Positions 1 through 8,571 of a stretch of DNA of 64,000 nt are shown here, in pieces; the first letter of the stretch is position 1; the number at the start of each line of letters is the position of its first letter. Both the position numbers and the translations under genes were made by a program. The notes under the pieces were generated by a model that saw nothing but the letters and a program-made list of their open reading frames with translations, had not been told where the DNA came from and did not search any database. The stretch is from Modestobacter sp. VKM Ac-2984 (GTDB lineage: Bacteria > Actinomycetota > Actinomycetes > Mycobacteriales > Geodermatophilaceae), in the NCBI RefSeq assembly GCF_026967985.1, contig NZ_JAPVBJ010000001.1, forward strand, positions 613,493 through 677,492, in the 5' to 3' direction.

Positions 1-349
1 GCAGGACCATGTTGTTCCGCTTCGCCACGGCGACGACGCCGTTGACCCCGCCGAGCGAGTAGCTGGCCGACGGGTTCTCGAACCCGTACTCGCCGGTGCC
101 GTCGGCGTAGACGAGCAGCCCGACCGGCTGGGAACGGTCGATCCCGGCCGCGTACAGGTGGTGCTGAGCGGTGTACCCGGCGCCGGTGGAGGTCTGGAAC
201 GTGCGGTCGGTGAGCGGGCCGCCCGATCCGCCGGTCGGGGCGGCGACAGCGGGCGTGGCGGTGGCGGTGGCGAGCAGCGCGACCAGCGCTGCCAGCACGA
301 TGCGGGACGGGCGCACGAGAGCTCCAAGCGCGTTGAGGGGTTCGGACAT
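1..349 (-). CDS. Secreted protein, C-terminal part missing (window edge)
   Basis: The reading frame starts at an ATG (base 349) and runs off the left edge, so only about 116 residues are visible. The N-terminus has a basic stretch (VRPSR) followed by a hydrophobic core and an Ala-rich cleavage region ending near AVAAPTGG, which is a typical signal peptide, so the product is exported. The visible mature part contains LTDRTFQTSTGAGYTAQHHL and a VGLLVYADGTGEYGF stretch. That resembles the start of a secreted alpha/beta-hydrolase-like or esterase-like protein, but no catalytic motif is inside the window. The function cannot be settled here. The export signal is clear; the family is a guess. Confidence 0.6.
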   Translation of the reverse strand, partial: MSEPLNALGALVRPSRIVLAALVALLATATATPAVAAPTGGSGGPLTDRTFQTSTGAGYTAQHHLYAAGIDRSQPVGLLVYADGTGEYGFENPSASYSLGGVNGVVAVAKRNNMVL

Positions 350-618
350 CTCGCCGACGGGGGTGCGTGGACGACCCGTCTGTTCGCAGCTGATGTCACA
401 GGCCGGTCACAGCCTGCGGGGTCGGAGCGAGGCACGCCCGGGGATGCCGAGAGAGTCTTCTCACCGTTCAGCTGCCGGCTGCTCGCGGCGCCCGGTGCCA
501 GGGGAGCTGAGCTGCCACGCGTCGCCCGTCGAGGAGTGACGTCGTCCGCGCGCTGCCGGCGACCAGGTGGTGCGGACGACGGGCCGCGGACCGCGCGCCA
601 GGGGCCTACGCTGCCCGC

Positions 619-1353
619 ATGTCCGCACCACAGGTCCCAGCCGAAGCCGGATCGGATCACTCCAGCCGGATGCCGGACGACCTCGGGGACGTGATGGGCC
701 GGATCGCCCGCACGTTGCAGGAGGAACACGGCGACGTCGACCGGACCCTGGCGTCGATCACCGCCGCCGCGGTGGACACCGTGCCGGGAACGGACATGGC
801 CAGCATCAGCCTGGTCATCCGCCGCCGTGTCGAGCCGCAGGCCGCCACCAGCGAGCAGGCCCAGGAGATCGACGCCCTGCAGTCCGAGTTCGACGAGGGG
901 CCCTGCCTGGACGCCCTCCGTGAGCAGCAGACCGTCCGGGTCGACGACCTCGCCGACGACAGGCGCTGGCCCCGTTTCGCCGCCGAGGCCTCCCGGCGCG
1001 GTGCCGGCAGCATGCTGAGCTTCCAGCTGTTCACCGAGGGCGACAACCTGGGCGCCCTGAACCTCTTCGCCCAGGAGCCGCACTCCTTCGACGCCGAGTC
1101 GGAGACCGTGGGGCAGATCTTCGCCTCGCACGCCGCCATCGCGCTGTCCGCCGCGCGACAGGAGTCGAACCTGCGTTCTGCCATGGACAGCCGAGACCTG
1201 ATCGGCCAGGCCAAGGGGATCCTGATGGAGCGCCACCGGCTGACCGCGTCCCAGGCCTTCGAGCTCCTGGTGCGGGCGTCGTCGCACACCAACCGCAAGC
1301 TGCTCGACGTCGCCGACGAGCTGACCAGCACCGGGGCCATGACGACCGACTGA
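619..1353 (+). CDS. GAF and ANTAR domain RNA-binding antiterminator
   Basis: This 244-residue protein has a GAF sensor domain (about residues 30-175, with the conserved EFDEGPCLDALR and MLSFQLF segments). A C-terminal ANTAR domain follows (about 183-238, with LIGQAKGILMERHRLTASQAFELL). ANTAR domains bind paired hairpins in nascent RNA and prevent termination. The GAF half presumably senses a small ligand or redox signal; which one is unknown. A TACGCT box at 607-612 lies six bases before the ATG, so the transcript is probably leaderless. Two paralogues lie at 55977-56714 and 57041-57766. The domain call is firm; targets are unknown. Confidence 0.9.
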   Translation: MSAPQVPAEAGSDHSSRMPDDLGDVMGRIARTLQEEHGDVDRTLASITAAAVDTVPGTDMASISLVIRRRVEPQAATSEQAQEIDALQSEFDEGPCLDALREQQTVRVDDLADDRRWPRFAAEASRRGAGSMLSFQLFTEGDNLGALNLFAQEPHSFDAESETVGQIFASHAAIALSAARQESNLRSAMDSRDLIGQAKGILMERHRLTASQAFELLVRASSHTNRKLLDVADELTSTGAMTTD

Positions 1354-1362
1354 CCGCCGCCC

Positions 1363-2415
1363 TCAGGTCGCCGGGCGCTCCCCCGGCGGCACCCAGCCGA
1401 TCGCCGGTGCGACGTGCCGCACCACCGTCTCCAGCAGGTGGGCGTTGTACTCGACACCGAGCATGTTCGGCACGGTCAGCAGCAGCGTGTCGGCGTCCCG
1501 GACGGCGGCGTCCTTGGCCAGCTCCTCGGCCAGCTGGTCGGGCTCACCGACGTAGCTCTTGCCGAACCGGGCCCGCACGCCCTCCAGGAGACCGACCTGG
1601 TCGTCGCCCCCCTGACCCGAGCCGAAGTACTGCCGGTCGGTGTCGGTGGTGATCGGCAGGACGCTGCGGCTGACCGAGACCCGCGGCTCGTGCGCCCAGC
1701 CGGCGTCGGCCCAGGCCGCGCGGTACAGCGCGATCTGCTCGGCCTGCAGCTCGTCGAAGGGCACCCCGGTGTCCTCGGACAGCAGCGTCGAGCTCATCAG
1801 GTTCATCCCCTGCTCCGCGGTCCAGACCGCGGTCTGCCGGGTGCCCGATCCCCACCAGATGCGCTGCCGGAGCCCCGGGGACTGCGGCTGGACGGCGAGC
1901 CGCCCGGACGCCCCGCCGGTCATCCGCGGGTCCGTGTCCACGACGGTGGCCCCGCTGATCGCGGCGAGGAACAGCGTGGTCTTCTCCCGGGCCAGCTCGG
2001 CGTCACTGCCGCCGTCGGCGGGCACGTAGCCGAAGGCCTCCGAGCCGCGCAGCGCCGTCTCCGGCGATCCCCGGCTCACGCCGAGCTGCAGACGGCCCGC
2101 GCTGAGCAGGTCGGTGGCCGCGGCCTCCTCGGCCATGTACAGCGGGTTCTCGTACCGCATGTCGATCACGCCGGTGCCCAGCTCGATCCGGCTGGTGCGC
2201 ATCGCCATCGCGGTCAGCAGCGGGAAGGGCGAGGCCAGCTGCCGGGCGAAGTGGTGCACCCGCACGTACGCGCCGTCCAGGCCCAGCTCCTCGGCGGCCA
2301 CCGCCAGCTCGACGCTCTGCACCAGGGCGTCCCGCCCGGTCCGCACCTGCGAGCCCGGGATGGGCTGCCAGTGCCCGAAGGACAGGAAACCGATCCGCTT
2401 GTCCACTGCACTCAC
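1363..2415 (-). CDS. LLM-class (luciferase-like) flavin-dependent oxidoreductase
   Basis: This 350-residue protein has the TIM-barrel signature of the bacterial luciferase-like monooxygenase family: IGFLSFGHW at the N-terminus, ELAVAAEELGLDGAYVRVHH, then RIELGTGVIDMRYENPLYMAEEAAATDLLSAGRLQLGVSRGS. Members use FMN or F420 to oxidise small organic substrates. The substrate cannot be read from sequence. The window also encodes FO synthase (10763-13363), so an F420 cofactor is possible, but nothing here proves it. The gene is convergent with the GAF-ANTAR gene (nine bases between ends) and divergent from the DUF427 gene at 2547. Confidence 0.85.
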   Translation of the reverse strand: MSAVDKRIGFLSFGHWQPIPGSQVRTGRDALVQSVELAVAAEELGLDGAYVRVHHFARQLASPFPLLTAMAMRTSRIELGTGVIDMRYENPLYMAEEAAATDLLSAGRLQLGVSRGSPETALRGSEAFGYVPADGGSDAELAREKTTLFLAAISGATVVDTDPRMTGGASGRLAVQPQSPGLRQRIWWGSGTRQTAVWTAEQGMNLMSSTLLSEDTGVPFDELQAEQIALYRAAWADAGWAHEPRVSVSRSVLPITTDTDRQYFGSGQGGDDQVGLLEGVRARFGKSYVGEPDQLAEELAKDAAVRDADTLLLTVPNMLGVEYNAHLLETVVRHVAPAIGWVPPGERPAT

Positions 2416-2546
2416 CTCTCGTCGTCTGCCCTGCGGCCAGCGCCGGCGGGCCCGGCGGTGTTCCCGCGTGCCCCGGTGGGATGGGCCGGGCCGGTGCGTG
2501 CGTTGCCCAGCGTGTCCAGGACCACAGCAGCTGAGGAGCCACAGCC

Positions 2547-2849
2547 ATGCGCGCCACCGTCGACGGCACCGTCATCGCCGAGGCACCCGAGTCCGACCTC
2601 GTCCGCATCGAGGGCAACTGGTACTTCCCGCCGTCGGCCGTCGCGCCCGGCGCACTCACCGAGAGCCCGACGGCCTACACCTGCCCGTGGAAGGGCCCGG
2701 CCCAGTACTTCGACGTGGTCACCCCCGAGGGCACCCGCAGGGACGGCGCCTGGAGCTACCCCGACCTCAAGCCGTCGGCGGTCGACCGGGTCGGCCGGGA
2801 CTTCGCCGGCTACGTCGCCTTCTCGCCGGGGATCACCGTCGCTGCATGA
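2547..2849 (+). CDS. DUF427 domain protein
   Basis: A 100-residue single-domain protein matching the small beta-rich DUF427 family: VRIEGNWYFPP, then TAYTCPWKGPAQYFDV and a C-terminal GYVAFSPGITV. The family is common in actinobacteria and proteobacteria and has no settled function. A GAGGAG ribosome site sits just before the ATG. The length is normal for the family. The gene is divergent from the LLM oxidoreductase ending its coding start at 2415, with about 130 bases between them that must hold both promoters. Confidence 0.85.
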   Translation: MRATVDGTVIAEAPESDLVRIEGNWYFPPSAVAPGALTESPTAYTCPWKGPAQYFDVVTPEGTRRDGAWSYPDLKPSAVDRVGRDFAGYVAFSPGITVAA

Positions 2850-2961
2850 TCGACGGCACGGGCGTACGGTCGGGTGCCTGGTCGAACCACCGGCCGTACC
2901 GCCCGCTCGTGGGGCCGTGCGCGTCGGAACCTCGACTCCCGGGCCCCGGTTGGGACTCGCC

Positions 2962-3375
2962 ATGTCGCTGCTGCTGACCACCGCCTCACCCCCGATCACC
3001 GGCCGGGCTCCGTCCGAGGAGCTCACCGTCTCCGTCGACTGGGTGCACGCGACCGTCGTGCTGCGCGGTGAACTGGACCGGGACTCGGTCCACCACCTGA
3101 CCGGTGCGTTCCTGGCCCTGTCCACGACCAGCAACCCCCGCTGGGTGCTCGACACGGCCGGGGTGACCTGGTGTGACGCCGGCGGGCTCCGGGGCCTGGC
3201 CGCGGCCCACGCGCTGGCCGTGGACTCGGGCCGGGAACTCCGGCTGACCGGGACCCCCCGCTGCGTCGACCGGCTCCTCCGGTTGAGCGGCCTCGACCAG
3301 CTGATCGCCGACACCGCACGACGGGCGCACACGCCGCTCCGGCGCGTCGGGTGTGACACACCGCGGGCGGTGTGA
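2962..3375 (+). CDS. STAS domain protein (anti-sigma factor antagonist-like)
   Basis: This 137-residue protein carries a STAS fold: a beta strand VHATVVLRGELDRDSVHHL, then WVLDTAGVTWCDAGGLRGLAAA. STAS proteins such as SpoIIAA/RsbV are phosphorylated by an anti-sigma kinase on a Ser or Thr in a DxSG-like loop. Here the equivalent loop reads TWCDAGGLRG, with Cys-Asp-Ala in place of the usual D-S-S-G, so classic phosphoswitch control is doubtful. It could instead be a scaffold for another signalling partner. No anti-sigma kinase is adjacent. The ATG at 2962 was chosen because it is the first start that gives only the domain. Confidence 0.75.
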   Translation: MSLLLTTASPPITGRAPSEELTVSVDWVHATVVLRGELDRDSVHHLTGAFLALSTTSNPRWVLDTAGVTWCDAGGLRGLAAAHALAVDSGRELRLTGTPRCVDRLLRLSGLDQLIADTARRAHTPLRRVGCDTPRAV

Positions 3376-3453
3376 CGAGAGGGGCGGTCCATCACCCAAC
3401 GTGACGGCACGAACACATCTCGATCGGCCGGGTTCCACGGCTGACGGGGCTCG

Positions 3454-5790
3454 ATGCGCGACGCTGTCGCGGTGACCTCCTCCGCCCCCGAGTCGCCGGC
3501 CGCTCCCGTGCCCGCCGGCACTGCCGGGCGACGACTGGCTGCGGCCGACGTGCTGCTGGCCGATCGCGGCCAGCTCTTCCGCGCCCTCTTCCTGTCCGCA
3601 CCCGTCGCCAAGGCCGTCGTCGACCCCAGCGGGCGGCTGCTCGTCGTCAACCCGGCGATGTGCGAGCTGACCGGGCGGACGTCCGGCGAGCTCGTCGGCC
3701 GGCACCTGGACCTGCTCACCCACCCCGACGACGTCCCCGTGGAGGACCGCGCGGCCGAGCACCTGCCCGGCACCCCACTGCTGGACCCCCAGCTGCAGGT
3801 CGTCGGCGAGCGCCGGCTGCGCCGCGCGGACGGCAGCAGCATCTGGGCGATGCAGACCCAGGAGCTCATCCACCGCACCAACGGCGAGCCGCAGTTCGTG
3901 CTCCTCACCCTGGTCGACGTCACCGACCGTCGCCGGGTGGAGGACGACCTGGTCCGCCGCACCTTCACCGACCCGCTGACCGGGCTGCCCAACCGGCGGG
4001 CCCTCACCGAGCGGCTGCAGCGGGCGCTGGCCGGGTCCGGCCGGCGCGGGACGCTGGTCGGGCTGCTGCACCTGGACCTGGACCGCTTCACCGCCGTGAA
4101 CGACTCCCTCGGCCACGAGGGCGGGGACCAGCTGCTCTGCCAGGTCGCCGACCGGCTGCGCTGGAGCACCCGGGTCGAGGACACCGCCGTGCGCTTCGGG
4201 GCCGACGAGTTCCTCGTCCTGGCCGAGGACGTCGAGGACGTCGAGGGGCTGCGGACCCTGGCCGACCGCCTGCTCGGCGTGCTCGACGAGCCCTTCCACG
4301 TGCTCGACCGGGAGGTCACCCTCTCGGCCAGCATCGGCATGACCCTGGGGACCGACCTCACGCCCGAGGCGCTGCTGCGCCAGGCGCACACGGCGCTCGC
4401 CCGGGCCAAGGCCAGCGGCGGCCGGGGCCGGGTCGAGGTGCACGACGGGGCGCTCAGCGAGGGCTACGTCGACCAGCTCCAGCTGGAGACCGACCTGCGG
4501 CACGCACTGGAGGCCGGCGAGCTGCGGCTGTTCTACCAACCGATCGTCGCGCTCTCCGACGAGCACCTGCTCGGCTACGAGGCGCTCATCCGCTGGCAGC
4601 ACCCGACCCGTGGGCTGCTGCCGCCGGGGGCGTTCCTGTCCGCCGCCGAGGACAACCGGCTCACCTCGCGCCTCGGCGCCTGGGTGCTGCACCAGGCCTG
4701 CTGGGACGCCGCCGGCTGGGACCCCGCGCTCCGGGTGCACGTGAACATCTCCGCCCGGCACCTGGCCGAGCCGGGCTTCAGCGAGCTGGTCGCCGACGCC
4801 CTCGCCGAGTCGGGGCTGGCCCCGGAGCGGCTGGAGCTGGAGATCACCGAGTCGACCGCCCTGTTCGCCGCGGACGCGACGCTGCACGCCGTCGACACGG
4901 TCACCGAGACCGGTGTGACCCTCGCGCTGGACGACTTCGGCACCGGCTACTCGGCGATCACCGCGCTGCACCGGCTGCCCATCCACACCCTGAAGATCGA
5001 CCGCTCCTTCGTCGCCGACATCGTGGCCCAGCCGGCCACCGCGGCACTGGTGCAGGGCCTGCTCCAGCTCGGTCAGGGCATGGGCCTGCAGGTGATCGCC
5101 GAGGGCATCGAGGACGTCGAGCAGGCCCGGTGGCTGCTCGAGCACGGCTGCTCGATGGCCCAGGGCTACGCCTTCGGCCGGCCCGCCCCGCTGCCGGCCC
5201 GCGAGCTCGGCCAGTACCCGGCGCCCGCGGGGCTGCACGACCTCGACGACCCGGCCACCGACCCCCCGGCCGAACCGCACCACGAACCCGCCGCCGGTGC
5301 GGACGCCGCCACGTCCGAGCACGAGTGGTCCGGGCGGGACGACGAGGAGCCGGAGGAGGGGCACGGGTTCGACCTGGGTGCCGCACTCGCCGAGCAGGAC
5401 CTCGAGGGGCCCGGCCCGGTCGTGGCCAGTGCCGCCGTCCCCCAGCTCGACTCGTTCCAGCTGCCGGGGACCACACCGGAGCCCGCAGCGCCGCAGGCGG
5501 CTGAGCCGCCTGCGGACACCGAGGCGGGCGCGGAGCCCGGCGACTCCTTCGACCCGGGGGTCTTCCGACCCTCCGACGAGCTCCTGGAGCTGCGCGCCCT
5601 GCTGGCCGCCAACGGCGCCCCCGACACCCCGGGTGTCCCCGGGCCGCGGCAACCGGCGGAGCTGGGTGACCTGCGCGCCCTGACCGCCGACCCGACCGAC
5701 CTCTCCGGGCTCCGCCCCTGGCTGGAGTCCTTCCAGCAGCGGCTGGGCCCGCTGGACACCGGCGACCTCCCGGAGGTCGGCCGCAGCTGA
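3454..5790 (+). CDS. PAS-GGDEF-EAL cyclic di-GMP signalling protein
   Basis: This 778-residue soluble protein has a PAS domain (about 40-160), GGDEF (about 168-325), EAL (about 345-590) and an acidic, probably disordered tail (about 600-778). The GGDEF motif reads GADEF (249-253), so cyclase activity may be weak, although the inhibitory RxxD site is present at exactly the usual spacing (RVED, 240-243). The EAL half has the expected catalytic set: EALIRW, HVNISARHL, LELEITES, DDFGTGYS, LKIDRSF, VIAEGIED. It is therefore most likely a c-di-GMP phosphodiesterase tuned by PAS and GGDEF inputs. It stands alone, with a strong terminator after it. Confidence 0.92.
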   Translation: MRDAVAVTSSAPESPAAPVPAGTAGRRLAAADVLLADRGQLFRALFLSAPVAKAVVDPSGRLLVVNPAMCELTGRTSGELVGRHLDLLTHPDDVPVEDRAAEHLPGTPLLDPQLQVVGERRLRRADGSSIWAMQTQELIHRTNGEPQFVLLTLVDVTDRRRVEDDLVRRTFTDPLTGLPNRRALTERLQRALAGSGRRGTLVGLLHLDLDRFTAVNDSLGHEGGDQLLCQVADRLRWSTRVEDTAVRFGADEFLVLAEDVEDVEGLRTLADRLLGVLDEPFHVLDREVTLSASIGMTLGTDLTPEALLRQAHTALARAKASGGRGRVEVHDGALSEGYVDQLQLETDLRHALEAGELRLFYQPIVALSDEHLLGYEALIRWQHPTRGLLPPGAFLSAAEDNRLTSRLGAWVLHQACWDAAGWDPALRVHVNISARHLAEPGFSELVADALAESGLAPERLELEITESTALFAADATLHAVDTVTETGVTLALDDFGTGYSAITALHRLPIHTLKIDRSFVADIVAQPATAALVQGLLQLGQGMGLQVIAEGIEDVEQARWLLEHGCSMAQGYAFGRPAPLPARELGQYPAPAGLHDLDDPATDPPAEPHHEPAAGADAATSEHEWSGRDDEEPEEGHGFDLGAALAEQDLEGPGPVVASAAVPQLDSFQLPGTTPEPAAPQAAEPPADTEAGAEPGDSFDPGVFRPSDELLELRALLAANGAPDTPGVPGPRQPAELGDLRALTADPTDLSGLRPWLESFQQRLGPLDTGDLPEVGRS

Positions 5791-5791
5791 T

Positions 5792-5845
5792 CCCGGGGCG
5801 GTGCCGGCCGAGCTCCCGACGAGGAGCCCGCCGGCCCGCCCCGGG
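5792..5845. terminator. Bidirectional terminator hairpin
   Basis: Ten-base arms CCCGGGGCGG (5792-5801) and CCGCCCCGGG (5836-5845) pair perfectly, extended inward by GCCGGC/GCCGGC with one bulged base. The hairpin sits between the convergent GGDEF-EAL gene and SGNH hydrolase gene, so it can end both transcripts. There is no U-tract, as is usual in actinobacteria. Confidence 0.75.
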
Positions 5846-5846
5846 G

Positions 5847-6677
5847 TCAGGAGTCGTGCACGGCGGTGAGGGCGGCCCGCAACGGGATCGCCTCGGGCCG
5901 CTTCGCCGCGCGCCCGTCGCCCGAGGACTCACCGCGCAACCGGCGGCCGATCCAGGGCAGGACGAACCCGCGGACCCAGGCGAGCTCCTGCCCGACCACC
6001 TGCCGCACCGGCAGCGGCGGCGCCGGGTCCAGCGGGGTGCGCCAGTCCGTGCCGTCGCCGGCCACCGGGACGCCGAGCGCGGCCGCGGCGGCCAGCGCCG
6101 TCCGCCGGTGCCCCTCGGCGGTCAGGTGGATGCGGTCGCCCGGGTCCCACATCCGGGCGTCCTGCAGCCAGGCGGCACCCCACTGGTCGAGCACGACGGC
6201 GCCCTGCCGCGCGGCGATCGACCACAGGTGGGTGTTGAAGACCGCGACCCGGCCCCGGGTGCGGCGGATGATCGGCGTCTGCCGCGGGTCCACACCGGTG
6301 GCCAGCAGCACGTCCGCCCCGGCCTCGCGGAGGGACACGACGGCGGCCTCCAGGTCCGCGGCCAGCCGGTCGGGGTCGGCGCCGGGGCGGAGCAGGTCGT
6401 TGCCGCCGGCGACCAGGCTGACCAGGTCGGGCCGGGAGGCGAGCGCGACCGGCACCTGCTCGGCCAGCACCTGCGGCAGCAGCCGGCCGCGGACGGCGAG
6501 GTTGGCGTACTCGACGCTGCCCGAGGGCGCGGCGGCGGCCAGGTGCTCGGCGAGCCGGTCGGCCCAGCCCCGGAAGGAGTCCGGCGACCCCGGCTCGGGG
6601 TCGCTGAGGCCCTCGGTGAAGGAGTCCCCCAGCGCGATGTACCGCTGCCACGTCCGACGATCACTGCCCGGTTGCAC
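5847..6677 (-). CDS. SGNH/GDSL-family hydrolase (esterase or lipase-like)
   Basis: About 276 residues. Block I is YIALGDSFTEG with the nucleophile Ser near residue 19. Block III is VAGGNDLL, and block V is DRIHLTAEGH, which supplies the catalytic Asp and His. These enzymes deacylate esters of sugars or lipids; the substrate is unknown. There is no signal peptide from the chosen start. I chose the GTG at 6677, preceded by GTAGGGGAC as a ribosome site. Longer in-frame starts reach into the divergent gene at 6787 and add only low-complexity sequence; an ATG at 6740 is the main alternative. Confidence 0.85.
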   Translation of the reverse strand: MQPGSDRRTWQRYIALGDSFTEGLSDPEPGSPDSFRGWADRLAEHLAAAAPSGSVEYANLAVRGRLLPQVLAEQVPVALASRPDLVSLVAGGNDLLRPGADPDRLAADLEAAVVSLREAGADVLLATGVDPRQTPIIRRTRGRVAVFNTHLWSIAARQGAVVLDQWGAAWLQDARMWDPGDRIHLTAEGHRRTALAAAAALGVPVAGDGTDWRTPLDPAPPLPVRQVVGQELAWVRGFVLPWIGRRLRGESSGDGRAAKRPEAIPLRAALTAVHDS

Positions 6678-6786
6678 GTCCCCTACTGCACCACGCCCCT
6701 CCCGGCGCCCGGGCGAGGGGTCCCGTGCCGGAGACCACATCCGCTGGACTCCTGTCGGTGACACGGGGAGGCCAGGATCTGCGGTC

Positions 6787-7572
6787 ATGCGCACCGACGT
6801 CGCCTGCTCGCTCACCGTCTCCTCTCCCGCACCGGCGACCGCGCTGCTGCAGGTCGCCGTCGCCGCGCCCGCCGACGAACAGCTGATCGTGCTCACCGAC
6901 GGCCGCCCGGTGCCCGCCGAGGAGGTCGCCGTCCCCGGCGCGCGGGTGCACCGCCTGCAGCTGCCCGCCGGTGAGACGACGATCAGCTACTGCGCGCACG
7001 TCTCCTCCGGCGGCGGCCCGCGGCCGGTGAGCCCGGCCGACTGGGCGGAGTTCGTCCGGCCCAGCCGCTACTGCCCCTCCGACCAGCTGGAGGGCTACGC
7101 CGGGGCTGAGTTCGACCGGTCGCTGCCCCGCGCCGAGCTGGTCGCCGCCGTCGCCGCCTGGGTGAGCCGCCGGCTGGTCTACACCACCGGGTCCAGCCGC
7201 CCGGTGGACACCGCGGTCGACACCCTGCTGCTCGGCCAGGGCGTGTGCCGCGACTACGCGCACCTGACGATCACGCTGCTCCGTGCGCTGGAGGTCCCCG
7301 CCCGGCTGGTCGCCGTCTACGCCCCGGGCCTGTCGCCGATGGACTTCCACGCGGTCGTCGAGGCCGACGTCGACGGGGTGTGGCAGACCGTCGACGCCAC
7401 CCGGCTCGCCCCGACCTCGGCCCTCGTCCGGATCTGCACCGGCCGCGACGCCGCGGACACCGCCTTCCTCTCGCTGTTCGGCGGGCGGGCCGCCTTCCGG
7501 GGCATGACGGTCACCGCCACCGTGGACGGCGACCTCCCCGCACCTGCCGACGAGCCGTTCCCGTTGCCCTGA
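6787..7572 (+). CDS. Transglutaminase-like cysteine protease-fold protein
   Basis: This 261-residue protein has the transglutaminase-like triad: Cys154 in GQGVCRDYAHL, His188 in PMDFHAVVE and Asp203 in TVDATR. An N-terminal beta-rich domain precedes it. Proteins of this shape in bacteria are predicted peptidases or amidases, often involved in peptide-bond cleavage rather than cross-linking. No signal peptide is visible, so it should act in the cytoplasm. It is divergent from the SGNH hydrolase (about 110 bases between starts) and convergent with the NAD kinase. The specific substrate is not known. Confidence 0.85.
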   Translation: MRTDVACSLTVSSPAPATALLQVAVAAPADEQLIVLTDGRPVPAEEVAVPGARVHRLQLPAGETTISYCAHVSSGGGPRPVSPADWAEFVRPSRYCPSDQLEGYAGAEFDRSLPRAELVAAVAAWVSRRLVYTTGSSRPVDTAVDTLLLGQGVCRDYAHLTITLLRALEVPARLVAVYAPGLSPMDFHAVVEADVDGVWQTVDATRLAPTSALVRICTGRDAADTAFLSLFGGRAAFRGMTVTATVDGDLPAPADEPFPLP

Positions 7573-7584
7573 GGCCGGCCCGGC

Positions 7585-8568
7585 TCAGCTGACGTCGCCG
7601 GGACCGCGGGCGCCCTGCGGGGCCCGGACCGGGCCGGTGCCCGGGGCCGGCACCCCGCCCGGTGTCCGACGGCGCAGCTCCTCGGGCACCAGCTCCACCA
7701 GCTCCTCCGGCAGCAGCGGCAGGTCCAGCAGCGAGAGCTTGACCCGGCTGCGGTCGGCGGCCAGCCAGTCGTCCAGCCGCACCAGCAGCCCGGCGTCCGC
7801 GCGGGCCTCGACGTGCAGCTCGTCCCCCGGCCCCAGGCGACCGACCACCAGGCCGTCCACCTCCACGGCCGGGCGGCCGGCGGTCTCCGGCAGCGCCAGG
7901 TGCAGCGGCTCGTGCGGCCCCAGCACGACGGTGCGGTCGATGCCGTTCAGCGGCGCCGACGGGGTGACCAGCACGCCCGCGGCCCCGGGGGACATCACCG
8001 GACCGCCGGCGGCGAAGTTGTAGGCCGTCGACCCCATCGGGGTGGCGATGATCAGCGCGTCACTGCGGTAGTGGCCGTAACGGCGACCGGCCACCGACAG
8101 GGTCGCGTCGACCATGCCCTCCCCCGGCACCCGGGCCAGGACGACGTCGTTGAACGCGACGGTCTCCCAGCCCGGCCCGCGCACCACCAGGCAGCTGCGC
8201 GACTCCAGCGTCGAGCGGCCCTCGGCCAGCGCGGTGAGCGCCCCGTCCAGCTCCTGACCCTCGACCTCGGTCAGGAAGCCCAGCCGGCCGAAGTTGACGC
8301 CCAGCACCGGGACCGGGTCGGCGACCACCATCCGCATCGCGCCGAGCAGCGTCCCGTCGCCGCCGAGGGCGATGAGCCCGTCGCAGCTGGTGGCCAGCTC
8401 GGCGACGTCCACCGGTGTCACGCCGTGCAGGTGCAGCCGCTCGACGTCCGCCGCCGCGGCGACCAGCTCCACCCCGTGCGTCGTGGTCCAGGCGACCACC
8501 TGGGCCACCGCGCCGGCGCAGTCGCGGTGCGGGTGCAGCACCAGGCCGATCCGGCTGCCGTCGTGCAC
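7585..8568 (-). CDS. nadK: NAD(+) kinase family protein
   Basis: This 327-residue protein has the NAD kinase motif GGDGTLLGAMR (near residues 69-79). It also has the second nucleotide-binding segment ATPMGSTAYNFAAGGPVMSP, where the family usually has TPTGSTAY. The NE/D motif appears as AFNDVVL. The product should phosphorylate NAD to NADP; the T-to-M change in the second motif and the extended C-terminal tail (about 40 Pro/Gly/Arg-rich residues) are deviations. It starts three bases after the disulfide reductase gene stops, so the two are one operon, which suggests supply of NADP(H) to that reductase. It may be a second copy in the genome; I cannot check. Confidence 0.85.
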   Translation of the reverse strand: MHDGSRIGLVLHPHRDCAGAVAQVVAWTTTHGVELVAAAADVERLHLHGVTPVDVAELATSCDGLIALGGDGTLLGAMRMVVADPVPVLGVNFGRLGFLTEVEGQELDGALTALAEGRSTLESRSCLVVRGPGWETVAFNDVVLARVPGEGMVDATLSVAGRRYGHYRSDALIIATPMGSTAYNFAAGGPVMSPGAAGVLVTPSAPLNGIDRTVVLGPHEPLHLALPETAGRPAVEVDGLVVGRLGPGDELHVEARADAGLLVRLDDWLAADRSRVKLSLLDLPLLPEELVELVPEELRRRTPGGVPAPGTGPVRAPQGARGPGDVS

Positions 8569-8571
8569 CCG

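Noticed and set aside
2986-5652. An 888-codon leftward frame under the GGDEF-EAL gene
   Set aside because: Composition is Gly/Val/Arg/Gln-rich with no domain; the opposite strand encodes clear catalytic motifs over the same span.
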